Positions 23,016-31,645 of a stretch of 64,000 bases of DNA are shown here, piece by piece. The translations under genes were made by a program, and so were the position numbers. Each line of letters opens with the position of its first letter. Within the stretch, counting starts at the first letter, position 1. Below the pieces are notes generated by a model. That model was not told the DNA's origin, did no database searches, and saw nothing but the letters and a program-made list of their open reading frames with translations. This DNA comes from Lachnospiraceae bacterium 10-1. Its GTDB lineage: Bacteria > Bacillota > Clostridia > Lachnospirales > Lachnospiraceae. Location: the NCBI GenBank assembly GCA_000403495.2, contig KE159810.1, forward strand, positions 957,191 through 1,021,190, written 5' to 3'.

Positions 23016-25046
23016 ATGTATATAAATAAAATTCATATTCAAAATTATAGGAATTTTGCTGATTTTACAATGGAATTTCATAGAGGTTTGAATGTTATCA
23101 TTGGAGCAAATAATTCCGGAAAAACGGGGCTTCTCTATGCTATTAATCTTTTAAATTCTCCCTCTGATATTTCAATAGATGATTTTAATAAGAATAATCT
23201 TTTACAGTATTCTAAATTGTACTTGGAGACTGCACCAAGTATTATGATCGAATACGGTATTTGTCACAGAATTTGTGAAGACGATACCGACGATGAGAGT
23301 ATTATTAGGCTGTTGCCATTTTTAGGTATAAAGGAATTCGCTGAGAACAGACAGGAACATGACGGAGTTGTCGAATATAATATTGCTGCGCGTATAAGGG
23401 CGGTTTACTCTCTGGATGCAAAATTTTTGGAAGAATATAAAAAGACTGTTACAAATGACGCAAAAGACTTTGAGACTTATTTGTTGGTACTAAAACGCTT
23501 TGTAGAGAAGCACTATTCATGGAATTACACAAATGGAATTAGTGATACAAAAGCTGAACAGAAAGCCGTAACAGATGTTTTTGACATTCGATTTATAGGG
23601 GCAGAACGCACAAGTGAAGAAGTAAGAAAGGAAACAAAGCGAGAAATTATTTCTTTCACGAAGAATACGGATAATGTAGCTGCCTTTGACAAATTTAAAC
23701 ATGATATATCCGAAGGGATTGAAAAATTGTTGTCTCCATCTATTACCAAGCTGGCTGCTTTATTTGAGAATGAAAAAAATGCGATTGGTCTTGCGAAAGG
23801 TAATGTATCAATTGCATCAGCGGTTCATGCAAATTTTTCCTTGGCAGATACCTATACTACAGAAGTAAAAGATACAAAAAGTGGATATACACTACCTCTG
23901 CAAAACAACGGTCTTGGTTATAATAATTTGATTAATATTTATATGCTGATCAAATTAACAGAAATTCGACCGGGAAAAGACTTCCGTATCCTTTGTTTGG
24001 AGGAGCCTGAAGCTCATCTTCATCCAGCGATGCAGTATAAGCTATTTAAGTATCTAGGAGACTTAGATAATATTAACGGCTTAAATCAACAGATTTTTGT
24101 TACAACACATTCAAGCAATATTTCTGCCGTTGCAGGTATAGACAACATGTTTATGCTTGCTTATAATCGCGAAGGGGATGCTTCGGATTGCACTCAGCAA
24201 AGTTTGCTGGAACAGTTTGCTGATAAAGATGGGACAACAATTAAAGCTGAGGCAAAAGCTCATCTCGCAAAATTTCTTGATGTTACACGGTCAGACATGC
24301 TATTCTCCGATAGAGTCATTCTGGTAGAAGGAATTGCTGAGAAACTTTTAGTACCACTGTTTATGGAGATATGCGGTTGTCCCTATGAAGACGAACATAT
24401 CTCAATTGTTGAAATTGGCGGAAAACACTTCCAGTATTTCGTAGAACTTTTTAACGGGAATGCCGTTAAGAAAAAAGTACTATGTATTACCGACAAAGAT
24501 TTCAAATGGATAGATTTTGATGGAGATGGTAATCTGCGAAGCTATTCTGAGTATGAAAGCGATGAACCAACGCATATTGCCGACTTAAAAAAGAGATTTC
24601 CTATTGAAAATTTTCACATCTTTACGCAGTCTATGGGTGGAAGAACATTTGAAGACGAATTTTTCCTCGCAAATATGGCGAATGAAAATGTCGCTACAAC
24701 GGTATTTAAGAAAGCAATTAGCAATACGATAAGTGGTTTTTTTGATAAGTATGGCTTCAACTTAACCGCTTGGGAGGCACATATTGATGAAGTAGATGGG
24801 CGTTCGCGTAAAACCATTAAGAAATTTCTTGATGCATATAAATCTAGAGTAGACGCTTCTCCAGAACTGGCTCCTGATTATGAAAAATTGATATTTGCAG
24901 AAATCTTTCTGCATTATGCAAAGGATAAGAAGGGTGATGTGGCTTTGGAAATATTGACAGACAAGACACTTATGAACGAAGATGGCTCATCAAAGTTAGT
25001 GGTCCCACGCTATATTCAGGAGGGTTTGACATGGCTACTGAAATGA
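23016..25046 (+). CDS. gajA: Gabija protein GajA, OLD-family ATPase-TOPRIM nuclease, 676 aa
   Basis: The N-terminal ABC-type ATPase domain has Walker A GANNSGKT (about residues 30-37), a LEEPEAHLHP Walker B (about 327-336) and the TTHSSN switch (about 362-367). A C-terminal TOPRIM domain follows with VEGIAEKLL (about 434-442) and ITDKDF (about 489-494), the acidic residues that bind metal for DNA cleavage. Class 2 OLD nucleases next to a UvrD-like helicase are the hallmark of Gabija anti-phage defence. It overlaps gajB by 16 nt. It is longer than the best-studied GajA of about 580 residues. TGAGGCAG precedes the ATG. Confidence 0.88.
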   Translation: MYINKIHIQNYRNFADFTMEFHRGLNVIIGANNSGKTGLLYAINLLNSPSDISIDDFNKNNLLQYSKLYLETAPSIMIEYGICHRICEDDTDDESIIRLLPFLGIKEFAENRQEHDGVVEYNIAARIRAVYSLDAKFLEEYKKTVTNDAKDFETYLLVLKRFVEKHYSWNYTNGISDTKAEQKAVTDVFDIRFIGAERTSEEVRKETKREIISFTKNTDNVAAFDKFKHDISEGIEKLLSPSITKLAALFENEKNAIGLAKGNVSIASAVHANFSLADTYTTEVKDTKSGYTLPLQNNGLGYNNLINIYMLIKLTEIRPGKDFRILCLEEPEAHLHPAMQYKLFKYLGDLDNINGLNQQIFVTTHSSNISAVAGIDNMFMLAYNREGDASDCTQQSLLEQFADKDGTTIKAEAKAHLAKFLDVTRSDMLFSDRVILVEGIAEKLLVPLFMEICGCPYEDEHISIVEIGGKHFQYFVELFNGNAVKKKVLCITDKDFKWIDFDGDGNLRSYSEYESDEPTHIADLKKRFPIENFHIFTQSMGGRTFEDEFFLANMANENVATTVFKKAISNTISGFFDKYGFNLTAWEAHIDEVDGRSRKTIKKFLDAYKSRVDASPELAPDYEKLIFAEIFLHYAKDKKGDVALEILTDKTLMNEDGSSKLVVPRYIQEGLTWLLK

Positions 25047-26971
25047 CATCTGGCGACATTTTCACACCTGAACAGTTAGGAAAACATGCTAAAGTATATG
25101 CCGGTCCAGGGGCAGGTAAAACACATTTTCTGGTTGAGAATATAAAAAATATAATTGCAACGAATTCACTAATAACTCAAAGTCGAATGCGAAAGGTCCT
25201 ATGCGTTACCTACACAAACGCAGCAGTCGATGAGATTAAACGACGCCTCGATAAGTCCACGGATCTTGTTGAAGTATATACTATCCACGGCTTCATTATT
25301 GAACATATAATTCAGCCATTTCAGCAGGATCTTAGAGGTATCATGGAATCCGATTTTGGAATAGAAGTGAGCAGCAAAGGAAAAATCTCCTCTCAGGTTG
25401 AGGGATTAGGGATTTTGCACGGTGTTGATAAAAATGAAATTTATGATTTCATCCGAAAAGCGAGCTCCACTGAATTCTCAGATGATGAGTTTGGATATAG
25501 CAAAAAAGCAATGAGCGAAGTAGAGGTTAATAATGATGCGTTCGTTTCATCAATTACTAAGGGAAGGCCTCGCTGCATAGGACTTAAGGTACCCTCTAAA
25601 ATTAATGAACAACATGTTGTCCCACTGAAAAAATACATGTGGTCAGAAGTAAGAAAGTTAACACATAATGAGATTCTTTATTTTGGATATAGAATTCTTG
25701 AAAGTAACCCAACCGCATTATATGCTACACGAGTAAAGTTTCCTTTTATATTCGTTGATGAGTTTCAGGATACAAACCCACTCCAGACCTTAATTATAAA
25801 ACTACTTGGTAAAAAATCCACTATAGTAGGGATTGTAGGTGATATAGCACAGTCAATCTATAGTTTCCAAGGAGCACAACCAACTGACTTTAGAAATTTT
25901 TCTATTGAAGGCGATCGGGGTGTAAACGAATACGTTATAAACGGGAACCGGAGGTCTACTGAAAATGTGGTAAACTTTTGTAATTTTTTGCGGCAGTCAG
26001 ACAAAGATGTTGTACAAGTTAGTAAACGGTCATATGATACAGAGGAGCAAAAAACGCTGTCGGAATCGAAGAAAATCCACTTTCTTGTTGGGAACTCACT
26101 TGTTGTCCATAATACGATTCAAGATATTCTTAAAAGTGACGGTGTAGTGCTTACGAGGGCATGGGCTTCTGCTTTTGATTATATACAGGGCATTGATGAA
26201 TCTCAGGCTAAATTATTGAAAAATATTTATAATTCCTATTATAATTCTCCAATTCAACTTAGAGATGAAATAGTGGAACATAATAATGTAACATGGGTGA
26301 GGGCGTTTCGTTTTATTTTTAGTTTATGGGAGAGTCACCTTAATGGATCGTTTATAGATATTATACAAACGTTAAAATTATACGCGACTATTGATGTACA
26401 AAAGATTACGCCAAGGGCAATATTTCAAATAAATAGGCTTTCGAATAATGTTTTTAGCAAAGTCAGTGAACAAAGCTATACTTGTGAAATTATCAAAAAA
26501 TTCAATAAAGAAATTGAGAAACCGGATTTTGCAAATTTTAGAGAAACGTTTTTAGGATCCGATTTTTCTATTCCATTATTTGACGAGCTTGACAATGAGA
26601 GGCTAACAACTGCTGTAACTGGGCTTTTTTGGGGGACATCTTATAAATTGTTTACTGAGGTCTTTTCTGAAAATAGTAAATATATGACTGTCCATCAGGC
26701 AAAAGGGCTTGAGTGGGATAAAGTTATTGTAAGTGTTACTCCAAATAAATTCGATAAAATTAAAATTGCCGACCTTTATTCCAAGCCGCAATTGATGGAT
26801 GAGAACCCCGCTGATGAATTTACAAGGATGTATTACGTTGCATGCAGTCGAGCAAAAGAAGATTTATATGTACATATATTAGATGAAGGGTTAATTTCCA
26901 AACTTCAAGCATCCATAGATGTTTATGTGGAAAAAACTGGGAAAAATATTGCTTATGAATTCATTCAATAA
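25031..26971 (+). CDS. gajB: Gabija protein GajB, UvrD-like helicase, 646 aa
   Basis: Superfamily 1 helicase motifs in order: I GPGAGKT (about residues 25-31), II VDEFQDTNP (about 242-250), III GDIAQSIYSFQG (about 270-281), V VHQAKGLEWD (about 554-563) and VI YYVACSRAKEDL (about 601-612). In Gabija, GajB senses or processes DNA ends and works with the GajA nuclease. The gene overlaps gajA, so the two are coupled. An AGGAGGGTTTGAC site lies inside the gajA end. Its length exceeds the classic GajB of about 500 residues. All motifs look intact. Confidence 0.87.
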   Translation: MATEMTSGDIFTPEQLGKHAKVYAGPGAGKTHFLVENIKNIIATNSLITQSRMRKVLCVTYTNAAVDEIKRRLDKSTDLVEVYTIHGFIIEHIIQPFQQDLRGIMESDFGIEVSSKGKISSQVEGLGILHGVDKNEIYDFIRKASSTEFSDDEFGYSKKAMSEVEVNNDAFVSSITKGRPRCIGLKVPSKINEQHVVPLKKYMWSEVRKLTHNEILYFGYRILESNPTALYATRVKFPFIFVDEFQDTNPLQTLIIKLLGKKSTIVGIVGDIAQSIYSFQGAQPTDFRNFSIEGDRGVNEYVINGNRRSTENVVNFCNFLRQSDKDVVQVSKRSYDTEEQKTLSESKKIHFLVGNSLVVHNTIQDILKSDGVVLTRAWASAFDYIQGIDESQAKLLKNIYNSYYNSPIQLRDEIVEHNNVTWVRAFRFIFSLWESHLNGSFIDIIQTLKLYATIDVQKITPRAIFQINRLSNNVFSKVSEQSYTCEIIKKFNKEIEKPDFANFRETFLGSDFSIPLFDELDNERLTTAVTGLFWGTSYKLFTEVFSENSKYMTVHQAKGLEWDKVIVSVTPNKFDKIKIADLYSKPQLMDENPADEFTRMYYVACSRAKEDLYVHILDEGLISKLQASIDVYVEKTGKNIAYEFIQ

Positions 26972-27433
26972 AAAGTCTATAGCCGCAATTTCCAATGAAA
27001 TGAAAACAGAGATCCTAAACTATCAAACCAACCGGTAGCTTGGGAATTCTGTTTTTGCAGATAGTATTTTTTGTCGTGAGCTTAGCATATGGATGGACAA
27101 GGGTATGCAACCATCTTTTTGTCAAGGCCTTTAGGGCTAAAACCACAATTGAAACCATTCCTATCTCTTTCGGGCAAGCATCCAGAACGGATACTTTTTG
27201 AGCGATCCTCTTTATTTTTAGAGATAACATGAACGTTACAGGAATGTAATCGAGTGACGCACCGAGCCTAGAGCAAGTAAAATATGGTAAAATAAGTAAA
27301 ACAAGGTGGAACAAGTAGAATAACGTAAAACAAGTAAAATGCCATATCAGGCTACTCAGCTGACGTGGTAACACATGTTCAAATCATTACTAAAGAAAAA
27401 TATTCTCCTTTCTTACAGACGAAAATTTGATGC
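26972..27433. other. intergenic region with phased repeats, no supported gene
   Basis: These 462 bases separate Gabija from the methyltransferase. A minus-strand frame (27015-27374) is open but hydrophobic, without a ribosome site or known domain. The only organised signal is the repeat array at 27277-27340. The stretch is a likely border between elements. Confidence 0.45.
27277..27340. repeat. seven GTAAAA-type repeats, 9-10 bp apart
   Basis: Copies of GTAAAAYAA (some GTGGAACAA or GTAGAATAA) start at 27277, 27287, 27296, 27306, 27315, 27325 and 27334, alternating 10 and 9 bp. The 9.5-bp rhythm does not fit a coding repeat. It fits a protein-binding array such as recombinase arm sites or iterons at an element end. 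Confidence 0.55.
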
Positions 27434-28039
27434 TCATTTTTCAGCTTTAAGAAACACCCCTTTTCCTTTTCTATAAACCTGCACTGTTTTAAATCCACAA
27501 TTATAAAAGATTTCCCTTAACTCTTTTTCGCTGTATATTCTTACATCTCCACTTTTTGAAAAGGGAAACCATAATTTATTTGCTATAAATCTGACTACTG
27601 CTCCAAAATTAGGGTCAGCTATATACACTGTACCGTTTTTCTTTAAAACTCTTTTGCACTCATTTACAAAGCCTTGCGGATTGTCAAAATGATGAAACGC
27701 ACAACATACAGTTATAATATCAATACTTTCATTACTCCATTCAAGCGGATAGCATGGTTTGACCTCAAAACTCATATTAGGGTATCGCATCTTTGCAGAA
27801 CAAATCATGTTCTCAGATATATCTATTCCATTTGCTTGAATTTTTGCTTTTTTCGATAATTCCCGCAACAAAGTTCCATTTCCACATGCAACATCAAGGA
27901 CAACATTACCCTCATGCAAATCTATAGTGTTAGATAGTTCCATAATATGAAATCTTGTATATTGTCCTTCCCTTGACGCATCATATTCAGATGCTATTTT
28001 ATTGTATGCAATTCTTGATTCTTCTGTTTTCTTATTCAC
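27434..28039 (-). CDS. class I SAM-dependent methyltransferase, 201 aa
   Basis: Motif I VLDVACGNGTLLREL (about residues 47-61) binds S-adenosylmethionine. NGIDISENMI gives the acidic end of strand two, and DIITVCCAFHHFDNPQGF gives motif IV. The chain fits the Methyltransf_11 group of small-molecule methylases. The substrate cannot be told. It lies between Gabija and the mobilization genes, with no operon partner. It may be cargo of the mobilizable element. Confidence 0.85.
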   Translation of the reverse strand: MNKKTEESRIAYNKIASEYDASREGQYTRFHIMELSNTIDLHEGNVVLDVACGNGTLLRELSKKAKIQANGIDISENMICSAKMRYPNMSFEVKPCYPLEWSNESIDIITVCCAFHHFDNPQGFVNECKRVLKKNGTVYIADPNFGAVVRFIANKLWFPFSKSGDVRIYSEKELREIFYNCGFKTVQVYRKGKGVFLKAEK

Positions 28040-28141
28040 GTTATCCCCTCGCTCCTGATCTCTCCATTTGATTATACTACTTCCATTCTCTGTTTGCCAT
28101 TATAAAATTTAGGGCATAGCAACCGCCACGCTCCATATTTC

Positions 28142-28456
28142 TTATCGCTCCAACGATTTTTCTATTTTGTATTTCTGTCCTTCTAAATCGTTCTGTTTTT
28201 CATACAGATTATTTCGTTCTTTGCACAGTTCTTTCATGCGCTCCAACTGTGCCCGCACTCCCTCCCGACAATCCGGCTCTATCTTCTTATATTCCCCGGT
28301 CAGATTACGGATTGTATTATTGTTTTGCTTTATCTGCTCCGACAGGCATACCCAGTCTATCAGATTTTGCACTTCCTCATCTGTTTCGTAAAGGTCTGTT
28401 TCTGCTACGATTTTAGCGCACATCCGTATCATAACTTTTTTCTCCATGTCCGTCAT
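28142..28456 (-). CDS. coiled-coil accessory protein of the mobilizable element, 104 aa
   Basis: The protein is helical and charged, with two likely coiled coils (about 38-65 and 70-100, e.g. CKERNNLYEKQNDLEGQKYKIEK). There is no signal or membrane segment. It follows the MOBV relaxase gene by 19 nt on the same strand, with a GGGGATTGATAGGATATG context at its start. It is the last gene of the xis-int-mob operon. Function is unknown; a relaxosome helper is plausible by position. Confidence 0.55.
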   Translation of the reverse strand: MTDMEKKVMIRMCAKIVAETDLYETDEEVQNLIDWVCLSEQIKQNNNTIRNLTGEYKKIEPDCREGVRAQLERMKELCKERNNLYEKQNDLEGQKYKIEKSLER

Positions 28457-28475
28457 ATCCTATCAATCCCCTTTC

Positions 28476-29846
28476 CTATCGGCTCACTTCAAAGGCACGT
28501 TTCGGACGTTTATTTGCCCGTTCTGCCTGCTCTAATGCCTTTGACCGTTCCACTATCGACTGCACCTGTTCTCTGCCTAAATGACGCTCCAAACGCCCCA
28601 AATCAGACACTTTTTCCTGTAATCGGTTTATGGTGTCGCTCTGCTCCATAACCTTATCCGTCAAGCGGCTAATCTGCTTTTGTTGTCCGTCCACTTTGGC
28701 AGTCAACTTCTTTCCCTGCTCCGTAAGTTGTACGCATTTGATAGTCAAATTTTTTACAACCTCTTTCAATTTCTCCACAAGCGGAAGTGCCTTTTTATCC
28801 CGGTATGCCTTTGCACTCATCAATGCGCTCGGCTCTGCCAACTGCCATTTCACATCTTCATCATACGCATGTATATTGCGCTCCATGACTTCCTTTGACT
28901 GTACCATTTTGTTGATTTCCTGCTGTAACTTTTTCTGCTGTTTCTCCAACTTTTCATTTTCGGATAACAGCTTTTCTTTATCCCCTGTCAGTGTTTCCGT
29001 CTGTTCTTTTAGAAAATGATTTGTAGCGGAAAGTTCTGATACTTCCTGTCGGATTGCTTCGCCCTCTTTCCGTATTTGCTCCGTTTCCCGTCCTGCCGCT
29101 ATCTGCTGATAAAGAATGGAAGATAATTCCTCTTTACTGCCGGAGATTGTCTGTTCCAGCTCTGCAACCTCTTTTGCACGTTCCTTTTTCTCAAAATCCA
29201 AAACCGATAAATGCTTCTCACGTGTTCCCTTTTTCTCCCACTCAATATCATGCTTTAGCATAATCTCCGCAAGATGTTCTTTCTCTGCCGCTACCCACTG
29301 GTTACGTTCCGTTTCGCTCCTTGTGCCGCCTTTGAAGCCAAGTTCTGCCAGTGCCTTTTTTAATGACACCCTTGTTTCAAGCCCTCTCTTGCTTCCAGTC
29401 GTATAGGGTACGAAATCTATATGCAGATGCGGTGTGGCTTCGTCCATGTGGAGATAGGCAGAGAACACTCTCAATGTGGGATTGCGCCGCTGAAAGTCCT
29501 GCATATATTCATCAAGTATTTTCGCCGCAAGCTGTCCGTCCTCTGTCTTTGCCCCCATATCGTCCTTGTTGCCTATCTGCAAAATAATCTCATGGAATGG
29601 CTTCTCCTGTTTGCCGGAACAGATTTTCTCATAGTAATCATCAATTATGCGGTCATTTCTGGTCTGCTTCTCGTTGTACCGGGCGAGTGCTTCATCAAAT
29701 AATTCGTGGTATACGTCTTTGATATTTTCGTTGCAGTATTCTACGTTCAAACAACTCCGTTCCGGGTCAGTGTTCTTTGCGTGGAATTTTCTGCTGTTAT
29801 GGTTGACAGATCCTTTCCCTGTCATAACGCTGATAGTCCGCTTCAA
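28476..29846 (-). CDS. mobV: MOBV-family relaxase (Pre/Mob), 456 aa
   Basis: The N-terminal nuclease domain begins GKGSVNHNSRKFHAKNTDPERS and contains the metal-binding histidine motif HMDEATPHLHIDF (about residues 127-139). The C-terminal half (about 220-456) is a long coiled coil (KEVAELEQTISGSKEEL...). MOBV relaxases nick the transfer origin and pilot one strand into a conjugation pore supplied by another element. The start is TTG at 29844-29846 by family similarity; an ATG seven codons on is an alternative. The transfer origin should lie just upstream, where hairpins cluster. Confidence 0.9.
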   Translation of the reverse strand: MKRTISVMTGKGSVNHNSRKFHAKNTDPERSCLNVEYCNENIKDVYHELFDEALARYNEKQTRNDRIIDDYYEKICSGKQEKPFHEIILQIGNKDDMGAKTEDGQLAAKILDEYMQDFQRRNPTLRVFSAYLHMDEATPHLHIDFVPYTTGSKRGLETRVSLKKALAELGFKGGTRSETERNQWVAAEKEHLAEIMLKHDIEWEKKGTREKHLSVLDFEKKERAKEVAELEQTISGSKEELSSILYQQIAAGRETEQIRKEGEAIRQEVSELSATNHFLKEQTETLTGDKEKLLSENEKLEKQQKKLQQEINKMVQSKEVMERNIHAYDEDVKWQLAEPSALMSAKAYRDKKALPLVEKLKEVVKNLTIKCVQLTEQGKKLTAKVDGQQKQISRLTDKVMEQSDTINRLQEKVSDLGRLERHLGREQVQSIVERSKALEQAERANKRPKRAFEVSR

Positions 29847-30177
29847 TCAATTTCCCTTTCTCCCTATCGGGTAATGAGCGCCGGATACGGCGCATAGCCT
29901 TTGTTACTTTCTGCGAAAGTAACGCAAAAGCACTTTTGTCAGCTACGCCAACAAAAATGCAACCTGCAAGCAGGTTTTGCGCCCTGCCGGGGGCTACCGT
30001 CCTAACGGACGGTGGGCGGCTTTTCGCCGCCTTGATACCGCCGCTTCCCTGCTTTCTCTCAACAGCGCAACATTGCAATGTCTATAATTTTTGCAACCTT
30101 GCAATCTTCAAGAGCGCAATTCCAAGACTGCAAAATTCTAATACCCTGCATTGTTGCGCTGTTACCTTGCCTGTCCG
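29847..30177. other. non-coding region, candidate transfer origin
   Basis: No gene is supported between the relaxase and the ATPase genes. Four inverted repeats occupy 29903-30031 (listed separately), and from 30060 to 30160 GC-skewed short repeats of TTGCAA and CTGCAAAA occur. MOBV transfer origins normally sit immediately 5' of the relaxase gene, as here. Confidence 0.5.
29903..30031. repeat. cluster of four hairpins upstream of the MOBV relaxase
   Basis: Pairs: GTTACTTTC (29903-29911) with GAAAGTAAC (29915-29923); AACCTG (29961-29966) with CAGGTT (29971-29976); ACCGTCC (29996-30002) with GGACGGT (30007-30013); GGCGGC (30015-30020) with GCCGCC (30026-30031). All have 3-6 nt loops. The first, nearest the relaxase gene, is the best candidate relaxase-binding hairpin. 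The last two may also act as a terminator. Confidence 0.5.
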
Positions 30178-31155
30178 TCACTGTCTGATTTTATCCAGTT
30201 CCCAATACCATGTATTGTTTATCCGCTTTGCCCGAATACCTAACTCTTTCTTCGCATTTTCCAGTGTCCGTTTTGATATGCCCTGTTCCTCCGCAAGATT
30301 AAAAATCTCATTGCTCTGCATGGCGTTGTTTGTTTCTGCCAGTTCCCGGAGTAATCGTTTCGCCTGTTCCATTTTATTTGCTTTAGGAGCAATGCCGCCC
30401 AAGACTTCATCAGCGGTAATCTCATAATCCCCCAGCCACTGAAAACCGTCCTCCGACAGTGCAAATGCTTTCGGGTGTCCGAACGCCGCAAGGTTATTTT
30501 TTATCTGTACCACAGCCCTTATATTTTCTTCTCCCTCAACCCTGCCAACTAAGAGAACGCTTCTAGCGACTGCAAAGAAATCAATCGAACCCATTCCCCG
30601 GTATGCCGCCTTATTTCCTGCCGCCTTGTTCATATGCCCAACAAGGACAATCGCACACTGGTATTTCTCTGCCAGTGCCGCTAATTTCTTCGTCATATCC
30701 CTTGCTTCGTTTGCCCGGTTCATATCCATACCGCCGCCCAAATAGGCTTGTATCGGGTCTAAAATCAGCAGCTTTGCGCCTGTCTTTATCACAGCCTGCT
30801 CCAACCGTTCATCTATCATAGAAAGTGATTTTATCTTTTCGTCAATGACCGAGATTTTCTCACAGTCTGCCCCTGCCTGTTCTAACCGGGGCTTTACCGT
30901 ATCGGCAAGACCGTCCTCCGCACTCTGATAGATGACATTCAAAGGCTCTGTAAAATTCATTCCACTGTCTAAACTTTCTCCCTTAGACAGTTTCGCCGCT
31001 ATGTTCAGAATAAATGTTGTCTTTCCGTCACCCGGATCGCCTTGAACAATAGTCAGCTTGCCATAGGGGATAAACGGAAACCACAGCCAAGAAACTTCCT
31101 GCGACTGTATCTCCGACAATTTAATCAACTGTAATTCGATTTTTGTTTCTTCCAT
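30178..31155 (-). CDS. RepA/KaiC-type AAA ATPase with C-terminal winged helix, 325 aa
   Basis: Walker A GDPGDGKTT (about residues 39-47) and Walker B LLILDPIQAYL (about 129-139) lie in a RecA-like AAA_25 domain, followed by IVLVGHMNKAAGNKAAYRG (about 170-188), the RecA-fold DNA loop region. The last 70 residues form a winged helix (SNEIFNLAEEQGISKRTLENAKKEL). Such proteins resemble the replicative helicase RepA of plasmid RSF1010. It probably supports replication or mobilization of the excised circle. The start at 31153-31155 follows GGAGGGCATTT. Confidence 0.82.
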   Translation of the reverse strand: MEETKIELQLIKLSEIQSQEVSWLWFPFIPYGKLTIVQGDPGDGKTTFILNIAAKLSKGESLDSGMNFTEPLNVIYQSAEDGLADTVKPRLEQAGADCEKISVIDEKIKSLSMIDERLEQAVIKTGAKLLILDPIQAYLGGGMDMNRANEARDMTKKLAALAEKYQCAIVLVGHMNKAAGNKAAYRGMGSIDFFAVARSVLLVGRVEGEENIRAVVQIKNNLAAFGHPKAFALSEDGFQWLGDYEITADEVLGGIAPKANKMEQAKRLLRELAETNNAMQSNEIFNLAEEQGISKRTLENAKKELGIRAKRINNTWYWELDKIRQ

Positions 31156-31224
31156 AAATGCCCTCCATTTCTGAAAAATCGTTGCCACTGGAAGAACCCT
31201 CTGCTATACTTGTATTGTGAATAT

Positions 31225-31250
31225 TGATAACAGAGGTTTTCCAGTTATCA
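31225..31250 (-). promoter_or_regulatory. 7-bp inverted repeat between mobC-like and ATPase genes
   Basis: TGATAAC (31225-31231) pairs with GTTATCA (31244-31250). It lies in the 100-nt gap between two co-directional genes. It could be an operator, an attenuator or a processing site. Confidence 0.4.
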
Positions 31251-31255
31251 CAGCC

Positions 31256-31645
31256 CTAACAGTTGCCGCTGTCGGGGCTTTTTTCTTCTCCGTTGGTACT
31301 TCCCTGCCACAGATATTTTGCTCCGTCCAATACCCAAAGGATTGCTTTCAACATATCCTCATATGTCGTCTGTAATTCTCTGATTTCTTTGGTAGTGACC
31401 TCCGGCTTTTCGCCTTTTATCTGCCCTGCCAGTTCTTCCATACGGTTCTGCATTTCCTGTAATTTTTCCACAATCTGATACACCGTTTCTTTCTTCCCTA
31501 CCACACATACATGATTGTAAATACAGGAACGAACAAAATAATCTTTCTTTTTCATGCCGCTTGCAAAAATCTTTGCTTCGATTTCTTCCCACTCTCTGGG
31601 AGAAATGCGAAAACTGATTGTTGGATATTTGTGTGTGCCACTCAT
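31256..31645 (-). CDS. MobC-like relaxosome accessory protein, 129 aa
   Basis: The N-terminal half is ribbon-helix-helix-like (YPTISFRISPREWEEIEAKIFASGMKKKDYFVRSC), the DNA-binding module of MobC-type relaxosome proteins. A coiled coil (about 60-105) follows, and the tail is variable. Such proteins bind beside the nick site and help the relaxase open the DNA. Its ATG overlaps the integrase stop by 4 nt, so integration and transfer proteins come from one message. The MOBV relaxase lies further along the operon. Confidence 0.78.
   Translation of the reverse strand: MSGTHKYPTISFRISPREWEEIEAKIFASGMKKKDYFVRSCIYNHVCVVGKKETVYQIVEKLQEMQNRMEELAGQIKGEKPEVTTKEIRELQTTYEDMLKAILWVLDGAKYLWQGSTNGEEKSPDSGNC

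Noticed and set aside
27015-27374. Minus-strand open frame of 119 codons after gajB
   Set aside because: It is hydrophobic and Leu-rich across the GTAAAA repeat array, has no ribosome site and no recognised domain, so it is more likely chance.
29797-30078. Minus-strand frame of 93 codons over the hairpin cluster
   Set aside because: It overlaps the relaxase start and reads through the inverted repeats; the composition follows the repeats, not a protein.
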